NCBI GenBank assembly: GCA_900546345.1
Contig: URCI01000010.1
Coordinates: forward strand, 3,537-67,536
Length of the DNA: 64,000 nt
DNA from: an uncultured Prevotella sp.
GTDB taxonomy: Bacteria > Bacteroidota > Bacteroidia > Bacteroidales > Bacteroidaceae
Direction of reading: 5' to 3'
Positions 35,455-44,042 of the stretch are shown one piece after another; the stretch's first letter is position 1, and every line of letters begins with the position of its first letter. Position numbers and translations under genes: made by a program. The notes beneath the pieces are model-generated. The model ran no database searches and was not told where the DNA came from. It saw nothing but the letters and a program-made list of their open reading frames with translations.

Positions 35455-36008
35455 TGGATACAGCACAGTTAAAGAAAAAATATAAGGAGGAGATTGCTCC
35501 TGCATTGCAGAAACAGTTCAACTACTCCTCAGCTATGCAGATTCCTGTCCTGAAGAAGATCGTCATCAACCAAGGTCTTGGCGATGCTACACAGGATAAG
35601 AAAATCGTGGATGTCGCTATCAACGAGATTACCGCTATTACCGGTCAGAAGGCTGTGGCTACCTATTCTAAGAAGGATATTGCCAACTTCAAACTGCGTA
35701 AAGAGATGCCTATCGGTGTCATGGTCACTCTTCGTCGCGAGCGTATGTATGAGTTCCTTGAGAGACTCGTACGCATCTCTCTGCCTCGTATCCGCGACTT
35801 CAAGGGTATCAACACTAAGTTCGATGGTCGTGGTAACTATACCTTAGGTATTACCGAGCAGATTATCTTCCCTGAAATCAATATTGACCAGGTTGATCGC
35901 ATCCAGGGTATGAACATTACCTTTGTGACTTCTGCCAAGACTGACGAGGAAGGATTCGCTCTTCTTAAGGCCTTCGGTCTTCCATTTAAAAACGCTAAAA
36001 ACGATTAA
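35454..36008 (+). CDS. rplE: Large ribosomal subunit protein uL5
   Basis: 184 residues. uL5 binds 5S rRNA in the central protuberance. IPVLKKIVINQGLGDATQ and GNYTLGITEQIIFPEI are recognisable. In E. coli uS8 binds the start of this gene to repress the spc operon; no matching structure was seen here. It is 6 bases before rpsN. Confidence 0.97.
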   Translation: MDTAQLKKKYKEEIAPALQKQFNYSSAMQIPVLKKIVINQGLGDATQDKKIVDVAINEITAITGQKAVATYSKKDIANFKLRKEMPIGVMVTLRRERMYEFLERLVRISLPRIRDFKGINTKFDGRGNYTLGITEQIIFPEINIDQVDRIQGMNITFVTSAKTDEEGFALLKAFGLPFKNAKND

Positions 36009-36014
36009 TAAGTT

Positions 36015-36317
36015 ATGGCAAAAGAATCAATGAAAGCCCGCGAGGTAAAGCGTGCTAAGCTCATCGCCCGTTACGCTGAAAAGCGTGCAGCGCTGAAGAA
36101 GGTGATCGCTACTACCAATGACCTCGCAGAGGCTTATGAGGCAGCCCGGAAACTTCAGGCAATCCCTAAGAACGCTGATCCAATTCGTCTTCACAACCGT
36201 TGCAAGATCACCGGTCGTCCAAGAGGTTATATGCGTCAGTTTGGCATCTCTCGTATTCAGTTCCGTGAGATGGCCTCTCAGGGCTTGATTCCAGGAGTGA
36301 AGAAGGCTAGCTGGTAA
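36015..36317 (+). CDS. rpsN: Small ribosomal subunit protein uS14, zinc-free long form
   Basis: 100 residues, the long form without the CxxC zinc ribbon of short uS14. The signature RLHNRCKITGRPRGYMRQFG is intact. A zinc-free copy removes the need for zinc in 30S head assembly. A 116-base structured gap follows before rpsH. Confidence 0.96.
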   Translation: MAKESMKAREVKRAKLIARYAEKRAALKKVIATTNDLAEAYEAARKLQAIPKNADPIRLHNRCKITGRPRGYMRQFGISRIQFREMASQGLIPGVKKASW

Positions 36318-36331
36318 TTCACCTTTACTAC

Positions 36332-36413
36332 AGGTTAGTGTCTGGCTAGTGGGACGCCAGCACTCTGACCTGATAAAAAGATCATTTTTTAATATTGTCG
36401 GGGTAGTCCCGAT
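36332..36413 (+). promoter_or_regulatory. Structured RNA between rpsN and rpsH
   Basis: A bulged hairpin spans 36332-36373. CAGGTT pairs with GACCTG, AGTG (36338-36341) with CACT (36362-36365) and CTGGC (36343-36347) with GCCAG (36357-36361), with a CT bulge on one side, a single U bulge on the other and a 9-base loop. A second hairpin, TCGGG (36399-36403) and CCCGA (36409-36413), lies just before rpsH. Position suggests regulation of the rest of the spc genes, possibly by uS8. Confidence 0.55.
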
Positions 36414-36433
36414 TAATTAAACATTTATATTTT

Positions 36434-36829
36434 ATGACAGATCCAATTGCCGATTATCTGACAAGACTCAGAAACGCTATCATGGCTCACCATCGTGTGG
36501 TCGAGGTTCCTGCGTCTAACTTGAAGAAGTCTATCACAAAGATTCTCTTCGAGAAGGGTTACATCCTGAACTACAAGTTCATCGAAGATGGCCCTCAGGG
36601 TACAATCAAGGTTGCCTTGAAGTACAATCCTGAAACCAAGCAAAACGCTATCAAGTGTTTGAAGCGCGTCTCTACTCCTGGCCTTCGCCGTTATACAGGA
36701 TATAAAGACATGCCGAGAGTAATTAACGGACTGGGTATCGCCATCTTATCTACGTCCAAGGGTGTTATGACCGACAAGGAGGCTGCTGATCTGAAGATCG
36801 GTGGTGAGGTTCTTTGCTACGTTTATTAA
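36434..36829 (+). CDS. rpsH: Small ribosomal subunit protein uS8
   Basis: 131 residues. DPIADYLTRLRNAIMAHH opens the protein, and the C-terminal STSKGVMTDKEA segment contacts 16S helix 21. In E. coli it is the spc operon repressor. Its leader here has two hairpins. It is 14 bases before rplF, whose AGGAGG site begins 2 bases after the rpsH stop. Confidence 0.97.
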   Translation: MTDPIADYLTRLRNAIMAHHRVVEVPASNLKKSITKILFEKGYILNYKFIEDGPQGTIKVALKYNPETKQNAIKCLKRVSTPGLRRYTGYKDMPRVINGLGIAILSTSKGVMTDKEAADLKIGGEVLCYVY

Positions 36830-36830
36830 T

Positions 36831-36846
36831 AGGAGGTTACAAGATG
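36831..36846 (+). promoter_or_regulatory. Shine-Dalgarno sequence deciding the rplF start
   Basis: AGGAGG (36831-36836) is 7 bases before the ATG at 36844. It supports this start over an earlier in-frame one inside rpsH. Such sites are rare in this window. Confidence 0.7.
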
Positions 36847-37416
36847 TCTAGAATAGGAAAATTGCCAATTCACGTACCTGCAGGTGTCACAGTCAATTTC
36901 GATGAGAAATCTTCTGTCGTTTCTGTTAAAGGTCCTAAGGGTGAACTCTCTCAGCAGATTGATCCTTCTATTAAGTTTGAATTCCAGGACGGTATTATCA
37001 CACTTTCTGTCGACGAGAACAGTCCCGTTGATTACAAGCAGAAGCAGGCTTTCCATGGTCTCTATCGTTCGCTGATCCACAATATGGTTGTCGGTGTAAG
37101 CGAGGGCTTTAAGAAAGAGCTGGAGCTTGTTGGTGTTGGTTATCGTGTCAGCAACCAAGGCAACTTGATTGAGTTCTCTTTGGGTTATACTCACCCGATC
37201 TTCATCGAACTTCCTAAGGAGGTGAAAGTGGAGACCAAGTCTGAGCGTAATCAGAATCCACTTATTACTCTGGAGTGTGCTGACAAGCAGTTGCTGGGTC
37301 TCATTTGTGCTAAAATCCGTTCTTTCCGCAAACCTGAGCCTTACAAGGGTAAGGGTGTCCTGTTCAAGGGTGAAGTCATCCGCAGAAAGTCTGGTAAGAC
37401 CGCTGCAGCTAAGTAA
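36844..37416 (+). CDS. rplF: Large ribosomal subunit protein uL6
   Basis: 190 residues from the ATG at 36844, beginning MSRIGKLPIHVPAGVTV. It has two related domains and the C-terminal segment KPEPYKGKGV close to the sarcin-ricin loop. uL6 is needed for late 50S assembly. It is 19 bases before rplR. Confidence 0.97.
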   Translation: MSRIGKLPIHVPAGVTVNFDEKSSVVSVKGPKGELSQQIDPSIKFEFQDGIITLSVDENSPVDYKQKQAFHGLYRSLIHNMVVGVSEGFKKELELVGVGYRVSNQGNLIEFSLGYTHPIFIELPKEVKVETKSERNQNPLITLECADKQLLGLICAKIRSFRKPEPYKGKGVLFKGEVIRRKSGKTAAAK

Positions 37417-37435
37417 TTTTTAAGGATTTACTATT

Positions 37436-37780
37436 ATGACAACAAAGAAAGAACAAAGACGAATTAAGATAAAGTTCCGTATCCGTAAGCACGTCAACGG
37501 AACTGCTGAGCGCCCACGTCTCAGTGTATTCCGTTCCAACAAGCAGATTTATGCTCAGGTGATCAATGATGTAGATGGTCGTACCTTGGCTTCTGCTTCT
37601 TCGCTTGGACTGGAGAAGATGCCAAAGATTCAGCAGGCTGAGAAGGTCGGTGCTATGGTCGCTGAGAAAGCTAAATCTGCTGGTATTGAGGCTGTAGTTT
37701 TTGACCGCAATGGTTATCTCTATCATGGTCGTGTGCAGGCTTTGGCTGATGCAGCACGTCAGGGTGGTCTTAAATTTTAA
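37436..37780 (+). CDS. rplR: Large ribosomal subunit protein uL18
   Basis: 114 residues. Binds 5S rRNA. The basic N-terminus (KKEQRRIKIKFRIRKHV) and the PRLSVFRSNKQIYAQVI block are typical, ending DRNGYLYHGRVQALADAARQ. It is 6 bases before rpsE. Confidence 0.97.
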   Translation: MTTKKEQRRIKIKFRIRKHVNGTAERPRLSVFRSNKQIYAQVINDVDGRTLASASSLGLEKMPKIQQAEKVGAMVAEKAKSAGIEAVVFDRNGYLYHGRVQALADAARQGGLKF

Positions 37781-37786
37781 TCGATT

Positions 37787-38299
37787 ATGGCAATGAATAA
37801 AGTAAAAGTTAATAGTGACGCAGAATTGAAAGACCGCTTGGTTGCTATCAACCGTGTAACGAAGGTTACCAAAGGTGGTCGTACGTTTACATTCGCTGCC
37901 ATCGTCGTAGTTGGTGATGGTAAAGGCGTGATCGGATACGGTCTGGGTAAGGCCGGTGAGGTTACTGCTGCTATCGCTAAAGGCACTGAGGCTGCCAAGA
38001 AAAACTTAGTGAAGGTTCCCGTGCTGAAAGGTACTGTTCCTCACGAGGTAGAGGTAAAGTTCGGTGGTGCTATCGTTCTCCTGAAGCCGGCTGCAGCTGG
38101 TACTGGTCTGAAGGCCGGTGGTGCTATGCGTGCTGTTTTGGAGAGTGCTGGTATCACAGATGTGATTGCTAAGTCTAAGGGCTCTTCCAATGCTCACAAC
38201 TTGGTGAAGGCTACTGTTGCAGCTCTTTCTCAGATGCGTGATGCTTACCAGATTGCAGGTGAGCGTGGCATCGCAATGGACAAGGTGTTTAACGGTTAA
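37787..38299 (+). CDS. rpsE: Small ribosomal subunit protein uS5
   Basis: 170 residues. The N-terminal dsRNA-binding-like domain carries RVTKVTKGGRTFTFAAIVVV, where spectinomycin and fidelity changes arise in other bacteria. It lies at the mRNA entry site. A start at 37793 is also possible. It is 17 bases before rpmD. Confidence 0.97.
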   Translation: MAMNKVKVNSDAELKDRLVAINRVTKVTKGGRTFTFAAIVVVGDGKGVIGYGLGKAGEVTAAIAKGTEAAKKNLVKVPVLKGTVPHEVEVKFGGAIVLLKPAAAGTGLKAGGAMRAVLESAGITDVIAKSKGSSNAHNLVKATVAALSQMRDAYQIAGERGIAMDKVFNG

Positions 38300-38316
38300 T
38301 AGGCGTAACAATAACT

Positions 38317-38493
38317 ATGGCAACAATCAAAATCAAGCAGATTAAGAGTCGTATTGGTGCTCCTGTAGATCAGAAGCGTACGCTCATCGCTCTTGGCCTC
38401 CATAAGATTTCTCAGGTGGTCGAGGTTGAAGATACTCCTAGCAACCGTGGCATGATCCGTAAGGTCTTCCATTTGGTTGAAGAGGTGAAGTAA
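38317..38493 (+). CDS. rpmD: Large ribosomal subunit protein uL30
   Basis: 58 residues, translated directly from the sequence: starts MATIKIKQIKSRIGAPVDQK and contains LGLHKISQVVEVEDTP. A small alpha/beta protein of the 50S. It fills the gap between rpsE and rplO in the standard spc order and is 24 bases before rplO. Confidence 0.96.
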   Translation: MATIKIKQIKSRIGAPVDQKRTLIALGLHKISQVVEVEDTPSNRGMIRKVFHLVEEVK

Positions 38494-38517
38494 TAATCTT
38501 TAAATTCAGACGAAATC

Positions 38518-38964
38518 ATGAAATTACATACATTAACCCCGGCTAAGGGTTCTACCCACTCTCGTCGTCGTATCGGTCGTGGTCCAGGTTCTGGACTTGG
38601 TGGTACTTCTACTCGTGGCCATAAGGGTGCCAAGGCTCGTTCTGGCTATAAGAGAAAGATTGGCTTTGAAGGTGGTCAGATGCCTTTGCAGCGTCGTGTA
38701 CCGAAGGCTGGTTTCAAGAACATCAATCATGTTGAGTTCTTCCCAGTTAACCTCTCTACACTTCAGAAGCTTGCTGAGGAGAAGAACCTTACTAAGATCG
38801 GTGTTGCAGAACTTGTAGCTGCCGGTTTGACCAACGGCAAAAAACCTGTTAAAGTTTTAGGAAATGGTGAGCTGAAAGCCAAGATTGATGTCGAGGCTAA
38901 CGCTTTCTCTAAATCTGCTGAGGCAGCTATTCAGGCTGCTGGTGGTAACGCAACCAAAATCTAA
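38518..38964 (+). CDS. rplO: Large ribosomal subunit protein uL15
   Basis: 148 residues. The Gly/Arg-rich N-terminal extension (RRIGRGPGSGLGGTSTRGHK) threads into 23S rRNA. The C-terminal part is globular. Its stop is 2 bases from the secY start. Confidence 0.97.
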   Translation: MKLHTLTPAKGSTHSRRRIGRGPGSGLGGTSTRGHKGAKARSGYKRKIGFEGGQMPLQRRVPKAGFKNINHVEFFPVNLSTLQKLAEEKNLTKIGVAELVAAGLTNGKKPVKVLGNGELKAKIDVEANAFSKSAEAAIQAAGGNATKI

Positions 38965-38966
38965 CA

Positions 38967-40307
38967 ATGAAAAAGCTTATAGAGACACTGAAGAACTGTT
39001 GGAGGGTAGAAGATCTGCGTAAGCGTCTTCTGATTACCCTTTTGTTTACGGCTATCTACCGTTTCGGTTCATTTGTAGTATTACCGGGTATTGATCCGGC
39101 TAAACTCGATCAATTACAGTCGCAAACCAAAGGTGGCTTGATGTCACTGCTGGACATGTTCTCTGGTGGCGCATTTTCCAACGCTTCTATCTTCGCGCTT
39201 GGTATAATGCCTTACATCTCGGCTTCCATCGTTATGCAGTTGCTCGCCGTCGCTGTACCTTATTTCCAGAAGATGCAGCGTGAAGGCGAAAGCGGGCAGA
39301 AAAGAATTCAATGGTATACTCGTGTGCTGACGGTAGCTATTTTGCTCTTCCAGGCACCGAGTTACCTGATTAATTTGAAGATGCAGGCCAGCCAGGCGCT
39401 GGCAAGCGGTATAGCTTGGCCTGTGTTTATGGTGCCCGCTACCATTATTTTAGCCGCTGGTAGTATGTTCATCCTGTGGCTGGGTGAGCGCATTACAGAT
39501 AAGGGAGTAGGAAATGGTATCTCCTTGATCATCATGTTGGGTATTATCGCCCGTTTGCCTCAAGCTTTTATGCAAGAGGTAAGTTCAAGATTTACTGCCA
39601 TTTCTGGTGGTGGTCTTGTGATGTTCATTGTTGAGATCCTGATTCTCTATGCTGTTATCATGGCTTCTATCTTGCTTGTTCAGGGTACTCGCAAAGTTCC
39701 TGTACAATACGCAAAGCGTTTGGTCGGTAATAAGCAGTATGGTGGCGCCAGACAGTATATCCCTTTGAAGCTGTTCGCAGCGAATGTGATGCCTATCATC
39801 TTTGCCCAGGCACTGATGTTTATTCCATTGGCTATTGTACAGTATCAAAGTGACAGTGCCGCTTGGTGGGTTCGCGATATGTTGAACAACAGGAGTCTGA
39901 TGTATAACATCGTATATGTTGTTCTTATTATTGCTTTCACCTATTTCTACACGGCTATCACTATGAATCCTCAACAGATGGCTGAGGACTTGAAGCGAAA
40001 CAATGGTTTTATCCCCGGTGTGAAGCCCGGTCATGACACTGCCGAGTATATCGACACGGTCATGTCGCGCATAACATTCCCCGGCTCATTGTTCATCGCT
40101 TTCATTGCCGTCATGCCAGCGCTTGCAGGATTGCTGAACGTGCAGGATGCTTTCTCTCAGTTCTTTGGTGGAACCTCCCTTCTGATTACAGTGGGTGTGG
40201 TAATTGACACATTGCAGCAGATTGAGAGCTACTTGCTGATGCGCCACTACGATGGATTGCTGAATGCTGGTCATACCAGACCTGCTGGTGCAGTAAGCGC
40301 ATATTGA
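38967..40307 (+). CDS. secY: Preprotein translocase subunit SecY
   Basis: 446 residues, ten predicted membrane spans. The plug region follows the first span (LDMFSGGAFSNASIFALGIM). The cytoplasmic loops RQYIPLK and NNGFIPGVKPGHDTAEYID contact SecA and the ribosome. It forms the inner-membrane channel with SecE, also encoded in this window. It follows rplO as usual and is 14 bases before map. Confidence 0.97.
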   Translation: MKKLIETLKNCWRVEDLRKRLLITLLFTAIYRFGSFVVLPGIDPAKLDQLQSQTKGGLMSLLDMFSGGAFSNASIFALGIMPYISASIVMQLLAVAVPYFQKMQREGESGQKRIQWYTRVLTVAILLFQAPSYLINLKMQASQALASGIAWPVFMVPATIILAAGSMFILWLGERITDKGVGNGISLIIMLGIIARLPQAFMQEVSSRFTAISGGGLVMFIVEILILYAVIMASILLVQGTRKVPVQYAKRLVGNKQYGGARQYIPLKLFAANVMPIIFAQALMFIPLAIVQYQSDSAAWWVRDMLNNRSLMYNIVYVVLIIAFTYFYTAITMNPQQMAEDLKRNNGFIPGVKPGHDTAEYIDTVMSRITFPGSLFIAFIAVMPALAGLLNVQDAFSQFFGGTSLLITVGVVIDTLQQIESYLLMRHYDGLLNAGHTRPAGAVSAY

Positions 40308-40321
40308 TATAGTCTCTTAGA

Positions 40322-41113
40322 ATGAAAATATTTCTTAAGACTGAAGATGAAATAGACCTCATGCGAAAGGCCAACCGACTTGTCGGTGCGACCTTAGCTG
40401 AGGTTGGTCGTCATATAAAGCCAGGAGTTTCTACGCTCCAACTGGATCATATTGCAGAGGAGTTTATTCGAGATCATGGTGCTATACCTACGTTCAAGAA
40501 TTTCCCCAATCCTTTTGGAGGGCCTTTTCCTGGCTCTATCTGTACATCGGTTAACAATGTTGTTGTGCATGGAATCCCGAGTTCTCAGTGTATTCTCAAG
40601 GAGGGTGATATCATCTCTGTTGATTGTGGAACTCTTTTAGATGGATATAATGGTGACAGTTGTTATACCTTTTGCGTCGTCGAGGTTTCTGATGAGGTTA
40701 GTCAACTTCTGAAGGTGACCAAGCAAAGTCTTTATAAAGGTATTGAACAGGCTAAGCCTGGACATCACTTGGGAGATATCGGGTCTGCCATCCAAGATTA
40801 TTGTGAGTCTTTTGGTTATGGTGTCGTTCGCGAACTTACCGGTCATGGTATTGGCCGTGAAATGCATGAGGATCCACCAGTTCCTAACTATGGCTCACGT
40901 GGTAATGGGGTCTTGCTCAAGGCAGGAATGTGCATCGCAATCGAGCCGATGATAACTATGGGTGACCGGAAGATCTGGTTACTGCCCGACAAATGGGGAA
41001 TTATCACACGTGATGGTCTGCCCGCTGCTCATTTCGAGCATACGATAGCCATTCGTAAGGATGGTCCTGAGATTTTATCAACATTCGAAGAAATAGAACA
41101 TCAAGAAGATTAA
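40322..41113 (+). CDS. map: Methionine aminopeptidase, type I
   Basis: 263 residues. Removes the initiator methionine. Metal ligands are visible: the aspartates in DCGTLLDGYNGDSCYTF, the histidine in TGHGIGREMHEDP and the glutamates in IEPMI and FEHTIAI. The short N-terminus marks type Ia. Placement between secY and infA is common in Bacteroidetes and Firmicutes. Four bases separate it from infA. Confidence 0.97.
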   Translation: MKIFLKTEDEIDLMRKANRLVGATLAEVGRHIKPGVSTLQLDHIAEEFIRDHGAIPTFKNFPNPFGGPFPGSICTSVNNVVVHGIPSSQCILKEGDIISVDCGTLLDGYNGDSCYTFCVVEVSDEVSQLLKVTKQSLYKGIEQAKPGHHLGDIGSAIQDYCESFGYGVVRELTGHGIGREMHEDPPVPNYGSRGNGVLLKAGMCIAIEPMITMGDRKIWLLPDKWGIITRDGLPAAHFEHTIAIRKDGPEILSTFEEIEHQED

Positions 41114-41117
41114 TATT

Positions 41118-41336
41118 ATGTCAAAGCAGTCAGCAATAGAACTGGATGGTACAGTTATAGAGAGCCTTTCCAACGCCATGTTCCGTGTGGAGTTGGAGAA
41201 CGGAGTCAAGATCATAGCAAACATTTCTGGTAAGATGCGTTTGCACTATATCAAGATTCTCCCTGGCGACAAAGTGAAAGTGGCTATGAGTCCATACGAC
41301 TTAACCAAAGGTCGTATTGAGTTTCGATACAAATAA
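41118..41336 (+). CDS. infA: Translation initiation factor IF-1
   Basis: 72 residues, a single S1-like OB fold. KQSAIELDGTVIESLSNAMF and the MRLHYIKILPGDKVKV core are typical. It binds the A site during initiation. It is 20 bases upstream of rpmJ. Confidence 0.97.
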   Translation: MSKQSAIELDGTVIESLSNAMFRVELENGVKIIANISGKMRLHYIKILPGDKVKVAMSPYDLTKGRIEFRYK

Positions 41337-41356
41337 TTTTTTATATATCTGACGAT

Positions 41357-41473
41357 ATGAAAACAAGAGCATCATTGAAGAAGCGCACGCCCGACTGCAA
41401 GATTGTACGTCGAAAGGGTCGTCTTTTTGTTATCAACAAGAAGAATCCTAAGTATAAGATGCGTCAAGGCTAA
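41357..41473 (+). CDS. rpmJ: Large ribosomal subunit protein bL36, zinc-free form
   Basis: 38 residues, read directly from the sequence: MKTRASLKKRTPDCKIVRRK then GRLFVINKKNPKYKMRQG. The zinc-binding form has three cysteines and a histidine; here only one cysteine remains, and Asn and Tyr replace later ligands. This is the zinc-independent type. It ends 103 bases before rpsM, in a gap with a promoter. Confidence 0.95.
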   Translation: MKTRASLKKRTPDCKIVRRKGRLFVINKKNPKYKMRQG

Positions 41474-41515
41474 GTTAAAAAAACGTAATCAGGTGCTAGT
41501 GTCACAATAAATTAG

Positions 41516-41523
41516 TACCTTTG
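41516..41523 (+). promoter_or_regulatory. Internal promoter before rpsM
   Basis: TACCTTTG matches the -7 element 54 bases before the rpsM start. The -33 element is unclear. It would allow separate expression of rpsM-rpsK-rpsD-rpoA-rplQ. Confidence 0.6.
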
Positions 41524-41576
41524 CGTGCTTTTTAGCAAAAAGACATCAATTTTTAAATTATTATTTTTTTCAACTA

Positions 41577-41957
41577 ATGGCAATAAGAATTGTTGGAGTA
41601 GATTTGCCCCAGAATAAGCGTGGCGAAATCGCATTGACTTATATCTATGGTATAGGTCGAAGTAGTTCAGCAAAGATATTGGATAAGGCCGGCGTGAGCC
41701 GAGACCTGAAAGTCAGCGAATGGAATGACGATCAGGCAGCCAAGATCCGTGAGATTATCGGCGCTGAATTCAAGGTGGAGGGTGACCTTCGTTCAGAGAT
41801 CCAGATGAACATCAAGCGCCTGATGGATATTGGTTGCTATCGTGGTGTACGTCATCGTAATGGTCTTCCTGTTCGCGGACAGAGCACAAAGAACAATGCT
41901 CGTACTCGTAAGGGTAAGAAGAAGACTGTTGCTAATAAGAAGAAGGCTACCAAGTAA
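41577..41957 (+). CDS. rpsM: Small ribosomal subunit protein uS13
   Basis: 126 residues. A helix-two-turn-helix fold in the 30S head with the signature YRGVRHRNGLPVRGQSTKNN and a lysine-rich tail (KKKTVANKKKATK). It forms intersubunit bridges to uL5 and contacts the P-site tRNA. It is 19 bases before rpsK. Confidence 0.97.
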   Translation: MAIRIVGVDLPQNKRGEIALTYIYGIGRSSSAKILDKAGVSRDLKVSEWNDDQAAKIREIIGAEFKVEGDLRSEIQMNIKRLMDIGCYRGVRHRNGLPVRGQSTKNNARTRKGKKKTVANKKKATK

Positions 41958-41976
41958 TTAAGAGGAGAAATTAATT

Positions 41977-42366
41977 ATGGCAAAGACAAAAGCAACATCT
42001 AAGAAAAGAAACGTCAGAGTTGACGCTATGGGTCAACTTCATGTCCATAGCTCGTTCAACAATATCATAGTATCTCTTGCCAACAGCGAGGGTCAGGTGA
42101 TTTCTTGGTCATCTGCTGGTAAGATGGGCTTCCGTGGTTCTAAGAAGAACACACCGTATGCTGCTCAGATGGCAGCAGAGGACTGCGCAAAGGTAGCTTA
42201 TGGTTTGGGTCTTCGCAAGGTGAAGGCATTTGTGAAGGGTCCTGGCAACGGACGTGAGAGTGCTATTCGTGCCGTTAATGGCGCTGGTATCGAGGTTACC
42301 GAGATTGTCGACGTTACGCCGTTGCCACACAATGGCTGCCGTCCTCCCAAGCGTCGTCGTGTATAA
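41977..42366 (+). CDS. rpsK: Small ribosomal subunit protein uS11
   Basis: 129 residues. A platform protein with HVHSSFNNIIVSLANSEGQV and the C-terminal VTPLPHNGCRPPKRRRV signature. It borders the E-site mRNA path. It is 35 bases before rpsD. Confidence 0.97.
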   Translation: MAKTKATSKKRNVRVDAMGQLHVHSSFNNIIVSLANSEGQVISWSSAGKMGFRGSKKNTPYAAQMAAEDCAKVAYGLGLRKVKAFVKGPGNGRESAIRAVNGAGIEVTEIVDVTPLPHNGCRPPKRRRV

Positions 42367-42401
42367 TTTACGTGGTACAATAGTTAAATTGAGATTAAAT
42401 T

Positions 42402-43010
42402 ATGGCAAGATATATAGGTCCAAAATCTAGAATTTCACGCCGTTTCGGTGAGGCCATTTTCGGTGCTGACAAGGTTCTTTCTAAGCGCAACTTCCCCCCG
42501 GGGCAGCATGGTAATGACCGCCGCCGCAAGCAGTCTGAGTATGGAATGCAGTTGGCTGAGAAGCAGAAGGCAAAGTACACCTATGGTGTTCTTGAGCGTC
42601 AGTTCCGCAATTTGTTCGACAAGGCCGCAAAGGCAGACGGCATCACCGGTGAGGTTTTGCTTCAGTTGCTTGAGAGCCGTTTGGACAATGTGGTTTATCG
42701 TTTGGGTATTGCTCCTACACGTGCTGCTGCTCGCCAGATGGTCAGTCACAAGCACGTCACCGTTGATGGCCAGGTTGTGAACATTCCTTCTTATCAGGTT
42801 AAGCCTGGTCAGATTGTTGGTGTTCGTGAAAAGGCAAAGTCTCTTGAGGTCATTGAAGCTGCTCTTGCAGGCTTCAACCACAGCAAGTATCCTTGGTTGG
42901 AGTGGGACGAGAACACAAAGAGTGGTAAGTTCCTTCACAAGCCTGAGCGCGCTGACATTCCTGAGAACATCAAGGAGCAGTTAATCGTTGAGTTGTACTC
43001 TAAACAATAA
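42402..43010 (+). CDS. rpsD: Small ribosomal subunit protein uS4
   Basis: 202 residues. MARYIGPKSRISRRFGE opens it, and the S4 RNA-binding domain includes LESRLDNVVYRLGIAPT and ARQMVSHKHVTVDGQVVNIP. No zinc-type cysteine cluster is present at the N-terminus. In E. coli uS4 represses the alpha operon. It is 12 bases before rpoA. Confidence 0.97.
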   Translation: MARYIGPKSRISRRFGEAIFGADKVLSKRNFPPGQHGNDRRRKQSEYGMQLAEKQKAKYTYGVLERQFRNLFDKAAKADGITGEVLLQLLESRLDNVVYRLGIAPTRAAARQMVSHKHVTVDGQVVNIPSYQVKPGQIVGVREKAKSLEVIEAALAGFNHSKYPWLEWDENTKSGKFLHKPERADIPENIKEQLIVELYSKQ

Positions 43011-43022
43011 ATCATTAAATTA

Positions 43023-44015
43023 ATGGCGATATTAGCATTTCAAAAACCTGATAAAGTAGTGATGCTGGAGGCTAATGACCACTACGGAAAGTTTGAGTTC
43101 CGCCCTCTCGAGCCTGGCTTCGGTGTTACCATTGGTAATGCCCTGCGACGCATCCTTCTTTCATCGCTGGAAGGCTATGCTATCAATACTGTGCGTATCG
43201 CCGGTGTTGAGCATGAGTTTTCTTCCGTACCCGGTGTTAAGGAAGATGTGACCAACATCATTTTGAATCTCAAGCAAGTTCGATTCAAACAAGTAGTAGA
43301 AGAATTCGAGAACGAGAAAGTTAGTATCACCGTTGAGAATTCCACTGAATTCAAGGCCGGTGATATCGGTAAGTATCTGACTGGATTTGAAGTGTTAAAC
43401 CCTGATTTGGTGATTTGTCATTTAGACTCCAAGGCAACCATGCAGATCGACCTTACGATCAACAAAGGCCGTGGCTATGTGCCCGCTGATGAGAACCGTC
43501 AGTTCTGCACGGATGTCAATCAACTTCCGATCGATTCCATCTACACCCCTATCCGTAATGTGAAATACAGTGTTGAGCCCACTCGTGTCGAGCAGAAAAC
43601 CGACTATGATAAGCTCCTCATTGAAGTCACCACGGACGGTTCCATCCACCCGAAGGATGCATTGAAAGAGGCTGCAAAGATCCTCATCTATCATTTCATG
43701 CTCTTCTCTGATGAGAAGATTACTCTTGAGAACCCCGATCAGGATGGTAATCAAGAGTTTGATGAGGAAGTGTTGCATATGCGCCAATTGCTGAAGACCA
43801 AGTTGACGGACATGAATCTGAGTGTTCGTGCTCTCAACTGTCTGAAGGCTGCCGATGTGGAGACACTCGGTGATCTGGTACAATACAACAAGACCGACCT
43901 CTTGAAGTTCCGTAACTTCGGTAAGAAATCGCTCTCAGAGCTTGATGATTTGCTCGAGAGTCTGAATCTGTCGTTTGGAACTGACATTTCAAAGTATAAA
44001 TTGGACAAGGAGTAA
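43023..44015 (+). CDS. rpoA: DNA-directed RNA polymerase subunit alpha
   Basis: 330 residues. The N-terminal assembly domain (about 1-230) contains PLEPGFGVTIGNALRRILLS. After a linker, the C-terminal domain (about 250-320) binds upstream DNA and activators, with LNCLKAADVETLGDLVQY and FGKKSLSELDDLL. It is followed by rplQ, the standard alpha operon order. Confidence 0.98.
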   Translation: MAILAFQKPDKVVMLEANDHYGKFEFRPLEPGFGVTIGNALRRILLSSLEGYAINTVRIAGVEHEFSSVPGVKEDVTNIILNLKQVRFKQVVEEFENEKVSITVENSTEFKAGDIGKYLTGFEVLNPDLVICHLDSKATMQIDLTINKGRGYVPADENRQFCTDVNQLPIDSIYTPIRNVKYSVEPTRVEQKTDYDKLLIEVTTDGSIHPKDALKEAAKILIYHFMLFSDEKITLENPDQDGNQEFDEEVLHMRQLLKTKLTDMNLSVRALNCLKAADVETLGDLVQYNKTDLLKFRNFGKKSLSELDDLLESLNLSFGTDISKYKLDKE

Positions 44016-44042
44016 TACCTGTCCCCATTCATTCAAAAACAA

